Source of the DNA: Hymenobacter negativus
Lineage (GTDB): Bacteria; Bacteroidota; Bacteroidia; Cytophagales; Hymenobacteraceae
Direction of reading: 5' to 3'
NCBI RefSeq assembly: GCF_017571495.1
Contig: NZ_JAGETZ010000003.1
Coordinates: 248,001 to 312,000, forward strand
DNA length: 64,000 nucleotides
Both the position numbers and the translations under genes were made by a program. The notes beneath the pieces were generated by a model. That model worked only from the letters and a program-made list of their open reading frames with translations, ran no database searches and was not told the DNA's origin. The number at the start of each line of letters is the position of its first letter. The first letter of the stretch is position 1. Of the stretch, positions 26,901 through 33,079 are shown piece by piece.

Positions 26901-27164
26901 TACTCGCCCGTCGCCACGGTAGCCGGTACCAGTGCAGCCACTAAGGCGTTGCTCTATCCCAATCCGGCCCGTAGCAGCATCACTTTCACCACTGAGGCCG
27001 TCACTTCCTACCGGGTGCTCAACCAACTAGGCCAGGCCCTGCTGCAAGGCCCCACCGAAGTTGGTACTACCAACGTTGCCATCGGCCAACTGCCCACCGG
27101 CCTGTACCTCCTAGAGCTGCAAACTGCCACTGGCCGTAGCGTACAGAAGTTTGAGAAAGAGTAA
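20934..27164 (+). CDS. giant T9SS-secreted multidomain surface protein
   Basis: 2076 aa. The signal peptide is Leu-rich, ending near LLLPLLGWGQ. An N-terminal jelly-roll-like domain ends WLVDDVIVQGY; then come Ig-like and fibronectin-like modules. An IPT/TIG domain lies near 653-735 (ISGFTPNNGPVGTGITISGT). A cleaved-adhesin-like segment lies about 1030-1175 (INEGFNSIGSGATAPAGW), and a choice-of-anchor/ASPM-Hydin-like domain about 1180-1290 (VAFGNAPIGNA). A LamG-like segment follows near 1430 (LLLEDDFNGTPGSLL). The end repeats the architecture of the neighbouring protein: NPLPVELTTFSAQR, EKNSARFEVQRSLNARDF, then a type A CTD with LYPNPARSSI and LPTGLYLLEL. Adhesion is the likely role. Composition is Thr/Ser/Gly-rich with almost no Cys. 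Confidence 0.9.
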   Translation: MQRFLTSFSTHFGRSTVLLLTLLLPLLGWGQTVIGTQDFETTPATPTVSVAVAGGAYYTGSSTSSDRPASTPFNSTTGGSRSYGVSNASATITSAIVDASAYSTASVGFRLASFSIASTGNGSDQTDVVTLAISTDGGTSYSNEVIVAGGATSSVSNTIWSFASGTGIATRAYLGNNTPTTSGPAGGGARTSDGYGVVSVTGIPATNQLRFRITILNNSSSERWLVDDVIVQGYTTTSTASIGTPTYLAGARCTTSSANVGVSFTTTGTFNTGNVFTIELSGPNGVFGSTPYATATYAGTTAPTAPVPVPIAAGTFSGANYRFRVLSSNPATTSATSADFIIVNDPQVTIDPPITQTYVTGVPAVPFRAIESFTVGTTRQWQLGTSAAGPFTSIPGETGTTFTPTFSTPGTYYVNVVSTFAACGSVTSDNVAEVIVTAPPTTTLTTGTISPTSYCVGSTGAAVSVPFTSTGTFSGNTYTAYLGSGTSTPIGTLVSDANSGTIAATLPATLASGTTYRIHVEASSPATVASDNGTNLAVTNYATNNVTAFTATAGNTEATLSWTNPTSCYSRTVVVASTGPITVVPTGNPTAGSAFGTASTDLGGGQFVVYNGTGTSVVVTGLTNGTSYNFKAFVTNGDGYSTGVSAAATPVVPSPVISGFTPNNGPVGTGITISGTNLGGITGVTVGGTAATGVSATATTVTATVAAGSTTGAVVLSDGTSTYTAPGTFTVTAGLSAPTVASTIACPGVPFDVTFTASGPYTAGSTFTVQRSSSAGSFSSPVTIGTGTYSATPTQTVSATFASTLTAGTGYLIRVVSASPVATSPASVAITVSGVGIAPTTAQNIVTNANGNALTATENTPATSRQWAVGTASAGPFTDIAGQTAATYTPNFPTVGTYYVVVKSTVACGVVTSNTVRVNVTAPVLTLTSDQSSLDGFTTSSGIASTEQSYTLTAANLTVPVTVTAPTGYEVSLTTGTGFTTQVSAPASGNTTVYVRIAGSAVAGPANGTITNVSGTKSVDVGVTGTVYPAGSSACINEGFNSIGSGATAPAGWTFTGVSSYTSSGSAGTAIPAVKFDDTSDRVLTPVVANPVQLTFTMFGNATNATSSMLVEGLEGATYKTIATISNLPTTKAIQNYTFTSAPGATFANFTRFRFTYTKSAGNVTFDDVLVLCGQAAPEIDITQAGTSVASGSTVAFGNAPIGNATPDVTFLINNLGNASLTVSTVALSNNASSAFSFVTPPATPATVVAGANTPVVVRYTPTAAGPQTATLTVTNTDSNEGTYTITLTGVGLAPEPTAPQPTVTVANITTTTVDVTVAGGTGTKRLVVIRPTTTTAVVPTDGTTYTASLAYGSAAATSRTGLNNFVIIADATTGPVTVTGLTGASNYTIDVYAYNDSNVAGAENYLTATPGTAAFSTPAPPIGATQAGMLLLEDDFNGTPGSLLTANGWTAHNGAGASPITIEAGNQSFAEYPAGQPANNNRALSAGSGEDVNRAFTTPAGTSTLYVSGIINVDVDGTDYFLHLMDNTQTSITVFRGRVFTRSVAGGFKFGLTVSDGSSAAAVYAPAVYNVGQDYLVVLKYVTNAGGNDEASLYVFDAAAPATEPATPTVGPVIEANTIAANSLNAVALRQTSNSPVYYLDGLRVATGWGSVIGKPIFTSPAATLATGNYYNVAVNNADQVTPVGAVRIENNLALTSGKVNTSAINSLTLYQSASVSGGSATSFVNGPLARTTGTGAASSFFPIGKGTAYRPLTLTAAAQAAPSTYTAEQFEGNPGQSASTLGGQLKRVSTRRSYTVTSSNTTAGNFSGSITLSFGPDDYVNTPSSTDLVIAKRDGGTAGTWNSVGRATTNATTGDPDSGAGGAGVSGTLTSDTFSDFSDFAIGALNDLTNTNTFAAINPLPVELTTFSAQRESNKSVAIQWATASEKNSARFEVQRSLNARDFVTVATTKAQGSSNRTTAYAALDAMAPATQLYYRLRQVDQDGTVAYSPVATVAGTSAATKALLYPNPARSSITFTTEAVTSYRVLNQLGQALLQGPTEVGTTNVAIGQLPTGLYLLELQTATGRSVQKFEKE

Positions 27165-27224
27165 GGACCAAGGATTGACGCGGAATTTTTGGATTCCACG
27201 GATGTTGTAGATGTATTAACAAGG

Positions 27225-27253
27225 AAAGGCCACCCCTTAGGGTGGCCTTTTTT
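27225..27253 (+). terminator. rho-independent terminator of the giant surface protein gene
   Basis: AAAGGCCACC pairs with GGTGGCCTTT around a short loop and is followed by a T run. Confidence 0.88.
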
Positions 27254-27371
27254 ATGGCTACAGGTCTCAGTTCAACATTGTAGGCACCCGAATAGTCGTC
27301 ATGGAAACAATGGACAGTTGTTTACCTTCTACCTGCAATCACTAGCTAATTATTGGTAACCTATTAAAAAC

Positions 27372-27398
27372 AAAAAGGCCGCCATTCCGGCAGCCTTT
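27372..27398 (-). terminator. hairpin terminator after the iscA-like gene
   Basis: On the minus strand AAAGGCTGCC pairs with GGCGGCCTTT (one mismatch), followed by TTTGTTTTT. It lies about 80 nt after the iscA-like stop. Confidence 0.75.
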
Positions 27399-27479
27399 CA
27401 TCTTCTCATTCTTTGGAATAGCAAATACCAGCCGTTCACAAAATCCGCGGAATCCGAAAAAGCCGCGTCAATCCGTGAT

Positions 27480-27806
27480 TCAGACGGAGAAGCTCTCGCC
27501 GCAGCCGCACTCGCGCGACGCATTAGGGTTGTTGAACTGGAAACCCTTGCCGTTGAGGCCATCAGAGAAGTCCAGCTCGGTGCCAGCGAGGTAGAGGAAA
27601 CTCTTCATATCTACCACTACGCGCACACCTTTATCCTCAAACTCCTGGTCCATGGGGCGCACTTCGTTGTCGAAGTCCAGCTTATAGCTCAGGCCTGAGC
27701 AGCCACCACCTGCCACCGAAGCACGCAGGCGGTAGGTTTCATCCAGATGCGCATCGGTCATCAGGCGCGATACTTTTTCTTTGGCTTTATCCGAAACGGT
27801 AATCAT
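27480..27806 (-). CDS. iscA: HesB/IscA-family iron-sulfur cluster assembly protein
   Basis: 108 aa, the normal length. The three conserved cysteines are present: one in GGGCSGLSY and two in the C-terminal CGCGESF. The A-type carrier accepts a cluster from IscU and passes it to target enzymes. It is the last gene of a minus-strand iron-sulfur set with IscS, IscU and an unknown protein. It could equally be labelled ErpA- or SufA-like; sequence alone does not separate these. Confidence 0.92.
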   Translation of the reverse strand: MITVSDKAKEKVSRLMTDAHLDETYRLRASVAGGGCSGLSYKLDFDNEVRPMDQEFEDKGVRVVVDMKSFLYLAGTELDFSDGLNGKGFQFNNPNASRECGCGESFSV

Positions 27807-27927
27807 GGCAATAGGAGCAGGGATGACCCCGCACAGCTAGTATTGAAATGCGGGTGCAATTTAGATAGATTATAAACAAGCCGGAGAAATTCTTTGTTCA
27901 CCAACTCATCAAAATCAGGCTAAGAAG

Positions 27928-28323
27928 CTAAGAGCTAGGATTGAGCACCACGCTAAAAACAGTAATGGTGTTCAAGTCGCGACCGAAGTACAGCTTGTCC
28001 AGTGCCTCATAAGCATTATGCGCCCGGAAGTAAGAAGTGTGCAACTCCTTATCGCCTGGGCTGCGCCACTGCAGCGTATAGGAGCTTTCGGTGTCGCGGA
28101 AGCGCTTCACATAGTCCAGCATTTTCTGCAGGCATTCCACTTCGTCGCGCCCAGTTTCGTAACGGAACAAAAAGCGCTGTTGGTGGCGCGGGTTCACAGT
28201 AATCAGGTCCAGCCGAGTCTGGCCTTCCACTTGCCGGAACTCAAACTGCAACTGCTCCGGCGTCAGGCCTAAGTACTGCTGAATCTCACGTTGCAAGCGG
28301 GCAATTTCAAATTCGTCCATCAT
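27928..28323 (-). CDS. conserved-looking hypothetical protein in the isc cluster
   Basis: 131 aa with no family I recognise. It has no signal peptide, membrane segment or cysteine. The N-terminus is helical and acidic (DEFEIARLQREIQQYLGLTP); the middle is beta-rich (RFLFRYETGRDEVECLQKML). A YTLQWRSPGDKELHTSYF segment resembles a compact alpha/beta fold. The start codons at 28323 and 28320 are both ATG. It sits between iscU and iscA on the same strand, 121 nt before iscA, with a 30-bp-arm inverted repeat in front. Context suggests, but does not prove, a link to iron-sulfur assembly. One residue (DEVECLQ) is Cys, so metal binding by several cysteines is unlikely. Confidence 0.78.
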   Translation of the reverse strand: MMDEFEIARLQREIQQYLGLTPEQLQFEFRQVEGQTRLDLITVNPRHQQRFLFRYETGRDEVECLQKMLDYVKRFRDTESSYTLQWRSPGDKELHTSYFRAHNAYEALDKLYFGRDLNTITVFSVVLNPSS

Positions 28324-28332
28324 TCAATAGAG

Positions 28333-28408
28333 AATGAGGAATAAAGAATGAGGAATGAAGAACCGGCCGCAAAGCCAATTCTTCATTCCTCATTCTTTAT
28401 TCCTCATT
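28333..28408. repeat. perfect 30-bp inverted repeat
   Basis: Arms 28333-28362 and 28379-28408 are perfect inverted copies (AATGAGGAATAAAGAATGAG plus ten more bases) around a 16-nt GC-rich loop. Each arm has an internal direct repeat of AATGAGGAAT. It occupies the gap between iscU and the hypothetical gene, where it would form a strong RNA hairpin. Confidence 0.93.
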
Positions 28409-28415
28409 AAAAAGA

Positions 28416-28826
28416 CTAGTGGTGCGCCAGTTCCAGGGCGGGCAGACCGTTTTTCACGCGGTAGTCCGAGATAGCCGACTTAATGGCGTCTTCAGCCAGC
28501 ACCGAACAGTGGATTTTAACGGGCGGTAGCGCCAGTTCTTCCACAATCTCCATGTTATCGATAGCCAGGGCTTCGTCAACGGTTTTGCCTTTCAGCCACT
28601 CAGTAGCGAGCGATGAAGAAGCAATAGCCGAGCCACAGCCGAACGTCTTGAACTTGGCGTCGGTGATGGTGTTGGTTGCTTCGTCCACCTCAATTTGCAG
28701 GCGCATTACGTCGCCGCACTCAGGGGCACCTACGAGGCCGGTGCCTACGTTCTTTTTGCTTTTGTCCAGCGTGCCCACGTTGCGGGGGTTGCTGTAGTGG
28801 TCGATTACTTTATCGGAGTAAGCCAT
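28416..28826 (-). CDS. iscU: iron-sulfur cluster scaffold protein IscU
   Basis: 136 aa from ATG 28826, beginning MAYSDKVIDHYSNPRNVG. An in-frame extension to 28913 is AT-rich and not protein-like. The three cluster-ligand cysteines are present: GAPECGDVM, KTFGCGSAIASS and KIHCSVLAEDA. The HscA-binding motif LPPVK is intact, although no hscA or hscB lies in the window. It receives sulfur from IscS, encoded directly upstream (115 nt), and assembles a [2Fe-2S] cluster for transfer. Confidence 0.96.
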   Translation of the reverse strand: MAYSDKVIDHYSNPRNVGTLDKSKKNVGTGLVGAPECGDVMRLQIEVDEATNTITDAKFKTFGCGSAIASSSLATEWLKGKTVDEALAIDNMEIVEELALPPVKIHCSVLAEDAIKSAISDYRVKNGLPALELAHH

Positions 28827-28940
28827 TGTTGTAGTGTTGAATTTTAAATGTTGAGTTTTAAGTGTTATTGAAGACTGGGTTTTGGTTGATGAAAATGAAC
28901 GGGAATCATTCAAAACTCAGCCCTCAAAACTCAAAACTTT

Positions 28941-30155
28941 CTAGTGTTCTGCCCACTCGATTTTGCTCAAATCGACGCCTTCCTTGAACATCTCCCACAG
29001 CGGTGACATTTCGCGGAGCTTGGTGACGGCTTCTTTTACGTGGTTGATGGCGTAATCGATTTGCTCGTCGGTGGTAAAGCGGCTCAAGCCGAAGCGTAGG
29101 CTGCTGTGGGCCAGGTCGTCGCTCAGGCCCAGGGCTTTGAGTACGTAGCTGGGCTCCAGCGAAGCCGAGGTACAGGCCGAGCCAGAAGAAACGGCGAGGT
29201 CTTTCACGCCCATCATCAGGCCTTCGCCTTCCACGTATTTAAAGCTGATGTTGGTAACGTGGGGCAAACGATGCTCCACCGAACCGTTGACGTAGCTTTC
29301 TTCCAGCGTGGTCAGCTCTTTTTCGAGGCGGTCGCGCATGGCGCTCAGGCGAGCGGTATCAGCTGCCATTTCCAGACGGGCCAACTCACATGCTTTGCCC
29401 AAGCCCACAATGCCGGGCACGTTGAGGGTGCCGGAGCGCATGCCACGCTCGTGGCCGCCACCGTCCATTTGGGCAGTTACTTTTACCCGAGGGTTTTTAC
29501 GACGCACGTAGAGTGCGCCCACACCTTTTGGACCGTACATTTTGTGAGCCGTAAAAGCCATGATATCAATACCATCGGCAATAACATCAACCGGGATTTT
29601 ACCCACGGCCTGGGTGCCATCCGTCATGAACAGGGCGCCGTGGCTATGAGCAATGCGGGCAATTTCGCGGATGGGCTGGATGGTACCCGTCTCGTTGTTG
29701 CCGTACATGATGGTCACCAAGATGGTTTCCGGCGTCATGGCGGCTTCCAGCTCTTCGAGGCTGATGAGGCCTTGCTCGTTCACGGGCAGGTAGGTCACAC
29801 GGCCACCCAGCTTCTCGATATGCTTACAGGTGTCAAGAACGGCTTTGTGCTCAGTGGTAGCAGTGATGATATGGTTGCCTTTCTGGCTGTACATCTCAAA
29901 TACGCCCTTGATGCCGAGGTTGTCCGACTCGGTAGCGCCCGAGGTGAAGATGATTTCCTTGGAATCGCAGTTGATGAGCTTAGCGATTTGGTCGCGGGAA
30001 TAGTCCACGGCCTCCTCTGCGGCCCAGCCGAAGGGGTGGTTGCGTGAAGCCGCGTTGCCGAATACTTCGGTCAGATAAGGCATCATGGCCTCCAGCACCC
30101 GCGGGTCGAGGGGCGTAGTGGCGTTGTTGTCGAGGTAAATAGGGAGCTTAAGCAT
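28941..30155 (-). CDS. iscS: cysteine desulfurase IscS
   Basis: 404 aa from ATG 30155 ([20 protein letters not shown]; a longer reading to 30176 lacks support). It is a class V PLP enzyme: the PLP lysine is in [16 protein letters not shown], and the mobile active-site Cys is in [17 protein letters not shown]. The PLP-contacting His is in TATTEHKAV. It converts L-cysteine to alanine and hands persulfide sulfur to IscU and probably to tRNA-thiolation enzymes. First gene of the cluster; no iscR is present, so control is not through a local IscR. Confidence 0.96.
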   Translation of the reverse strand: MLKLPIYLDNNATTPLDPRVLEAMMPYLTEVFGNAASRNHPFGWAAEEAVDYSRDQIAKLINCDSKEIIFTSGATESDNLGIKGVFEMYSQKGNHIITATTEHKAVLDTCKHIEKLGGRVTYLPVNEQGLISLEELEAAMTPETILVTIMYGNNETGTIQPIREIARIAHSHGALFMTDGTQAVGKIPVDVIADGIDIMAFTAHKMYGPKGVGALYVRRKNPRVKVTAQMDGGGHERGMRSGTLNVPGIVGLGKACELARLEMAADTARLSAMRDRLEKELTTLEESYVNGSVEHRLPHVTNISFKYVEGEGLMMGVKDLAVSSGSACTSASLEPSYVLKALGLSDDLAHSSLRFGLSRFTTDEQIDYAINHVKEAVTKLREMSPLWEMFKEGVDLSKIEWAEH

Positions 30156-30247
30156 TGCGCGCAGCAGTAGTGACAAGTGGTAAACCAGCGAATAGCTGAT
30201 ACCCGCCTAGAACATGGTTCGAGGGCAATCAGTTTTCTTTGGCCCCA

Positions 30248-30255
30248 CAAAAGTA
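30248..30255 (-). promoter_or_regulatory. possible -7 box for iscS
   Basis: On the minus strand TACTTTTG fits the Bacteroidota -7 consensus TAnnTTTG, about 93 nt before the iscS ATG. A TTG lies upstream at an unusually short spacing (13 nt), so the assignment is weak. Confidence 0.35.
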
Positions 30256-30370
30256 GATACAATCTAAACAAGGAAATACGTATACTGCCCAACCCGGCGC
30301 AAAAAGCTCGGTAAATGCCGGGTTATTGTCCGTTTAGTGGTAGTACCGTGCACTCCTTTTTTCCACATCT

Positions 30371-30772
30371 ATGCTTACCAACCTCGAACACCTCGGCCTG
30401 GCCGTAAACGACCTCGACGCAGCCACTGCCCTGTACACCTCGCTGCTTGGTACAGCACCTTATAAGAAAGAGCATGTCGCCAGCGAGGCCGTAGATACAG
30501 TCTTCTTTCAAGTGGGTGGCTCCAAGATTGAGCTGCTGGCCGGTACCTCGCCGGATAGTGCCATCACGAAGTTCCTAGCTAAGAAGCCGGAGGGTATTCA
30601 CCACGTCGCATTTGAGGTGGATGATATTCGGGCTGAAATGGAAAGGCTGAGAGGGGAGGGCTTCGTGCTATTAAATGAAGAACCCAAGCGCGGGGCCGAT
30701 AATAAGCTGGTGTGTTTCGTGCATCCCAAGAGTGCAGCCGGCGTATTGGTGGAGCTCTGCCAAAGCTTGTAG
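30371..30772 (+). CDS. mce: methylmalonyl-CoA epimerase
   Basis: 133 aa, a single vicinal-oxygen-chelate protein. The N-terminal half is NLEHLGLAVNDLDAATALY, with metal-ligand His; the second half has GIHHVAFEVDDI, with further ligands, and HPKSAAGVLVELCQ with the last Glu ligand. It interconverts (R)- and (S)-methylmalonyl-CoA in propionyl-CoA metabolism. Length and motifs are typical. The TAG stop coincides with the first bases of the inverted-repeat module at 30770. The next gene (tRNA modification) starts 91 nt later and is not functionally related. Confidence 0.93.
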   Translation: MLTNLEHLGLAVNDLDAATALYTSLLGTAPYKKEHVASEAVDTVFFQVGGSKIELLAGTSPDSAITKFLAKKPEGIHHVAFEVDDIRAEMERLRGEGFVLLNEEPKRGADNKLVCFVHPKSAAGVLVELCQSL

Positions 30773-30853
30773 CGTGGACTCTGCGAGTCCGTGCTTGAAC
30801 CGCTAACTTCTTTAATAACTTCTCTTAAACGCGGACTTGCAAAGTCCACGCTA
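30770..30853. repeat. inverted-repeat (REP doublet/MITE-like) module, copy 2
   Basis: The left arm 30770-30793 begins TAGCGTGGACTCTGCGAGTC and the right arm 30830-30853 is its imperfect inverse, with a 36-nt AT-rich spacer. The arms match those at 4811-4897, but the spacer does not. The first three bases are the TAG stop of the epimerase gene. Confidence 0.9.
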
Positions 30854-30863
30854 TATAAAAACC

Positions 30864-31436
30864 ATGAATCGTTTCCAGCAAGAAGTAGAAGCCGCCATTG
30901 ATGTCCTACTGCTCCAGCAAGTCATTCTCTATCCAACTGACACGGTTTGGGGCCTGGGCTGCGACGCCGAGGCCCTGCCCGCCGTCAAGCAGCTCTACAA
31001 GCTGAAGGGCCGCGAAGCTGGCAAGCCCAGCATCGTGCTGGTGGCAGATTGGGCCATGCTGAAGCGCTACACCACTGAGGTCCCAGCTGATTTGGAAGCC
31101 TTGATTGCTGCCGACACCCGGCCCACGACCTATATTCTGCCCGCCAGCCGGGCCCTCGCTCCCGATTTAGTAGGGCCAGACGGCACAGTAGGCTTGCGGC
31201 TGACCAAAGATGAGTTCTGTCACAAAGTGGTGCGGCGACTAGGGCACGGGCTGGTTTCCACTTCGGCTAACAAAGCAGGCGAGCCGACGCCCGCCGTGTA
31301 CTCGGAAGTGGATGCGGCCATTGTGCGTGGGGCCGACTATGTGGTGAACTGGCGGCAGGACGATGCCACGCGTGTTGCACCCTCGCGGGTGGTACGGCTG
31401 GGCGCGGGTGGTACGCTGGAAGTAGTGCGGGAATAA
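30864..31436 (+). CDS. L-threonylcarbamoyladenylate synthase (Sua5/YciO/YrdC)
   Basis: 190 aa from ATG 30864; an earlier in-frame start at 30837 lies in the repeat module. Family hallmarks are ILYPTDTVWGLGCDAE, KLKGREAGKPSIVL and LVSTSANKAGEPTP. It forms threonylcarbamoyl-AMP from threonine, bicarbonate and ATP for t6A37 of ANN-decoding tRNAs. It is the short YrdC-only form without a Sua5 C-terminal domain. It is followed by the CCA-adding enzyme on the same strand, so two tRNA-maturation genes are neighbours. Confidence 0.92.
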   Translation: MNRFQQEVEAAIDVLLLQQVILYPTDTVWGLGCDAEALPAVKQLYKLKGREAGKPSIVLVADWAMLKRYTTEVPADLEALIAADTRPTTYILPASRALAPDLVGPDGTVGLRLTKDEFCHKVVRRLGHGLVSTSANKAGEPTPAVYSEVDAAIVRGADYVVNWRQDDATRVAPSRVVRLGAGGTLEVVRE

Positions 31437-31545
31437 GCCGTCCGGTTTAAATCCCCCGACGCTGTGCTTCGACTCGCGGCGAACGATTTCCGCCGTACTG
31501 AAGCGCGGCTTCGGGGTACACTTTCTGTTTGCGACCTTTGCGGGC

Positions 31546-32985
31546 ATGAAGACGCCCCAACTGCCCGAATTGCCCATCTTTCATACCATTGCCGAAGCAG
31601 CGGCCGAACTCAAACAGCCGGCCTACGTCATTGGCGGCTACGTGCGGGATTTGGCGCTGGGCCGCGACAGCAAGGACATTGACGTGGTGACGGTGGGCGA
31701 CGGCATCGCCTTGGCGCAAGCGGTGGGTGCCAAGCTGCAGGGCCGCGGTCGGGTGCAGATTTTCAAGAACTTCGGCACTGCCATGCTGCCCACCAAGGAG
31801 GCAGGCGACATTGAATTTGTAGGAGCCCGCAAGGAAAGCTACCGCGCCGAAAGCCGGAAGCCGGAAGTGGAAGCTGGTACGCTGGAGGAGGATTTGGCTC
31901 GCCGCGACTTCACCATCAATGCCCTCGGACTGAGCCTAAACCCGGAAAATTTTGGAGAATTGGTGGACCGCTACGAGGGCATGAAGGACCTCGCTGGCAA
32001 AACCATCCGCACGCCGTTGGGGCCGGATATTACGTTTTCTGATGACCCGTTGCGGATGATGCGGGCCATTCGCTTTGCCTCGCAGCTCAACTTTGATATT
32101 GAGCCGGATACCTTCGACGCCATTATCCGGAATAAAGACCGAATAAAAATCGTGTCGCAGGAGCGGATAACGGTGGAGCTGAACAAGATTATTGAGTCGC
32201 CCACGCCGAGCTATGGCTTCAAGCTGCTGTTTCAGACGGGGCTTCTGCAACTCATCTTTCCGAAAATGGCGCTGCTGCATGGGGTGGAGAAAGTGGGCAA
32301 CCACGCCCATAAGGACAATTTCTACCACACCCTGCAAGTGCTCGACAACGTGGCCCACGCCGGCGGCGACCTCTGGCTGCGCTGGGCCGCTGTGCTACAC
32401 GACATCGCCAAGCCTGCCACCAAGCGCTATTTCCCCAAAGTGGGCTGGACCTTCCACGGCCACGAGGACAAGGGGGCTCGTTGGGTGCCCGGCATCTTCA
32501 CCGATTTGAAATTGCCACTGGGCGAGGAAATGCGCATGGTGCAGAAGCTGGTGCGACTGCACCTGCGCCCCATTGCGTTGGTAAAGGAAACTGTGACCGA
32601 CTCGGCCGTGCGCCGTCTGTTGTTTGAGGCCGGCGACGACATTGACCGGCTCATGCTGCTCTGCCGGGCCGATATTACCAGCAAAGACCACGAGCGCAAG
32701 GCTCGCTACCTGCGCAACTTCGGAGAGGTGGAAGAGAAGCTGAAAGAGGTGGAGGAAAAAGACCACCTGCGCAACTTCCGGCCCGTCATCACTGGCGAAA
32801 TCATCATGGAAACCTTTAGGTTGAAGCCTTCGCGCCAAGTGGGCGAGCTGAAGGAGGCGGTGATGGAAGCCATTTTGGAAGGCACCATTAAAAACGAGAT
32901 GGAGCCAGCCTTGGCCTTCCTGTTGCAGCAGGGGGCGGCCAAAGGGCTGGCTCCAGAAGGAGGCATCGTTCACTCACCAAACTAG
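31546..32985 (+). CDS. cca: CCA tRNA nucleotidyltransferase with HD domain
   Basis: 479 aa. The nucleotidyltransferase head has YVIGGYVRDLALGRDSKDID (the GG and DxD motifs), followed by EEDLARRDFTINAL and a primer-binding PolyA_pol_RNAbd segment (DPLRMMRAIRFASQL). The C-terminal HD phosphohydrolase domain has HAHKDNFYHTLQVLD, AAVLHDIAKPAT and HGHEDKGARW. It adds or repairs the CCA end of tRNAs; the HD domain may give 2',3'-cyclic phosphodiesterase activity. Length is standard for Bacteroidota. A possible GACCTTTG promoter box lies directly before the ATG. Confidence 0.94.
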   Translation: MKTPQLPELPIFHTIAEAAAELKQPAYVIGGYVRDLALGRDSKDIDVVTVGDGIALAQAVGAKLQGRGRVQIFKNFGTAMLPTKEAGDIEFVGARKESYRAESRKPEVEAGTLEEDLARRDFTINALGLSLNPENFGELVDRYEGMKDLAGKTIRTPLGPDITFSDDPLRMMRAIRFASQLNFDIEPDTFDAIIRNKDRIKIVSQERITVELNKIIESPTPSYGFKLLFQTGLLQLIFPKMALLHGVEKVGNHAHKDNFYHTLQVLDNVAHAGGDLWLRWAAVLHDIAKPATKRYFPKVGWTFHGHEDKGARWVPGIFTDLKLPLGEEMRMVQKLVRLHLRPIALVKETVTDSAVRRLLFEAGDDIDRLMLLCRADITSKDHERKARYLRNFGEVEEKLKEVEEKDHLRNFRPVITGEIIMETFRLKPSRQVGELKEAVMEAILEGTIKNEMEPALAFLLQQGAAKGLAPEGGIVHSPN

Positions 32986-33079
32986 CCTGTCTTCTTTTTT
33001 ATTACCGTTGGGTGGATAGATGCAGATATTTATGTGAAAGTTGCCTCTAATAAATTTAGTAACAAAGAAAATTTTTGGA

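Larger units (their letters stand above)
27165..27479. other. convergent intergenic region with two terminators
   Basis: 315 bp between convergent genes. It contains the plus-strand terminator at 27225-27253 and the minus-strand hairpin at 27372-27398. The stretch between them is AT-rich with no gene-like reading. Confidence 0.6.

Noticed and set aside
25839..27026. 395-codon open reading frame on the minus strand inside the giant surface-protein gene
   Set aside because: Gly/Ala/His-rich shadow reading of a GC-rich gene with strong coding evidence on the plus strand.
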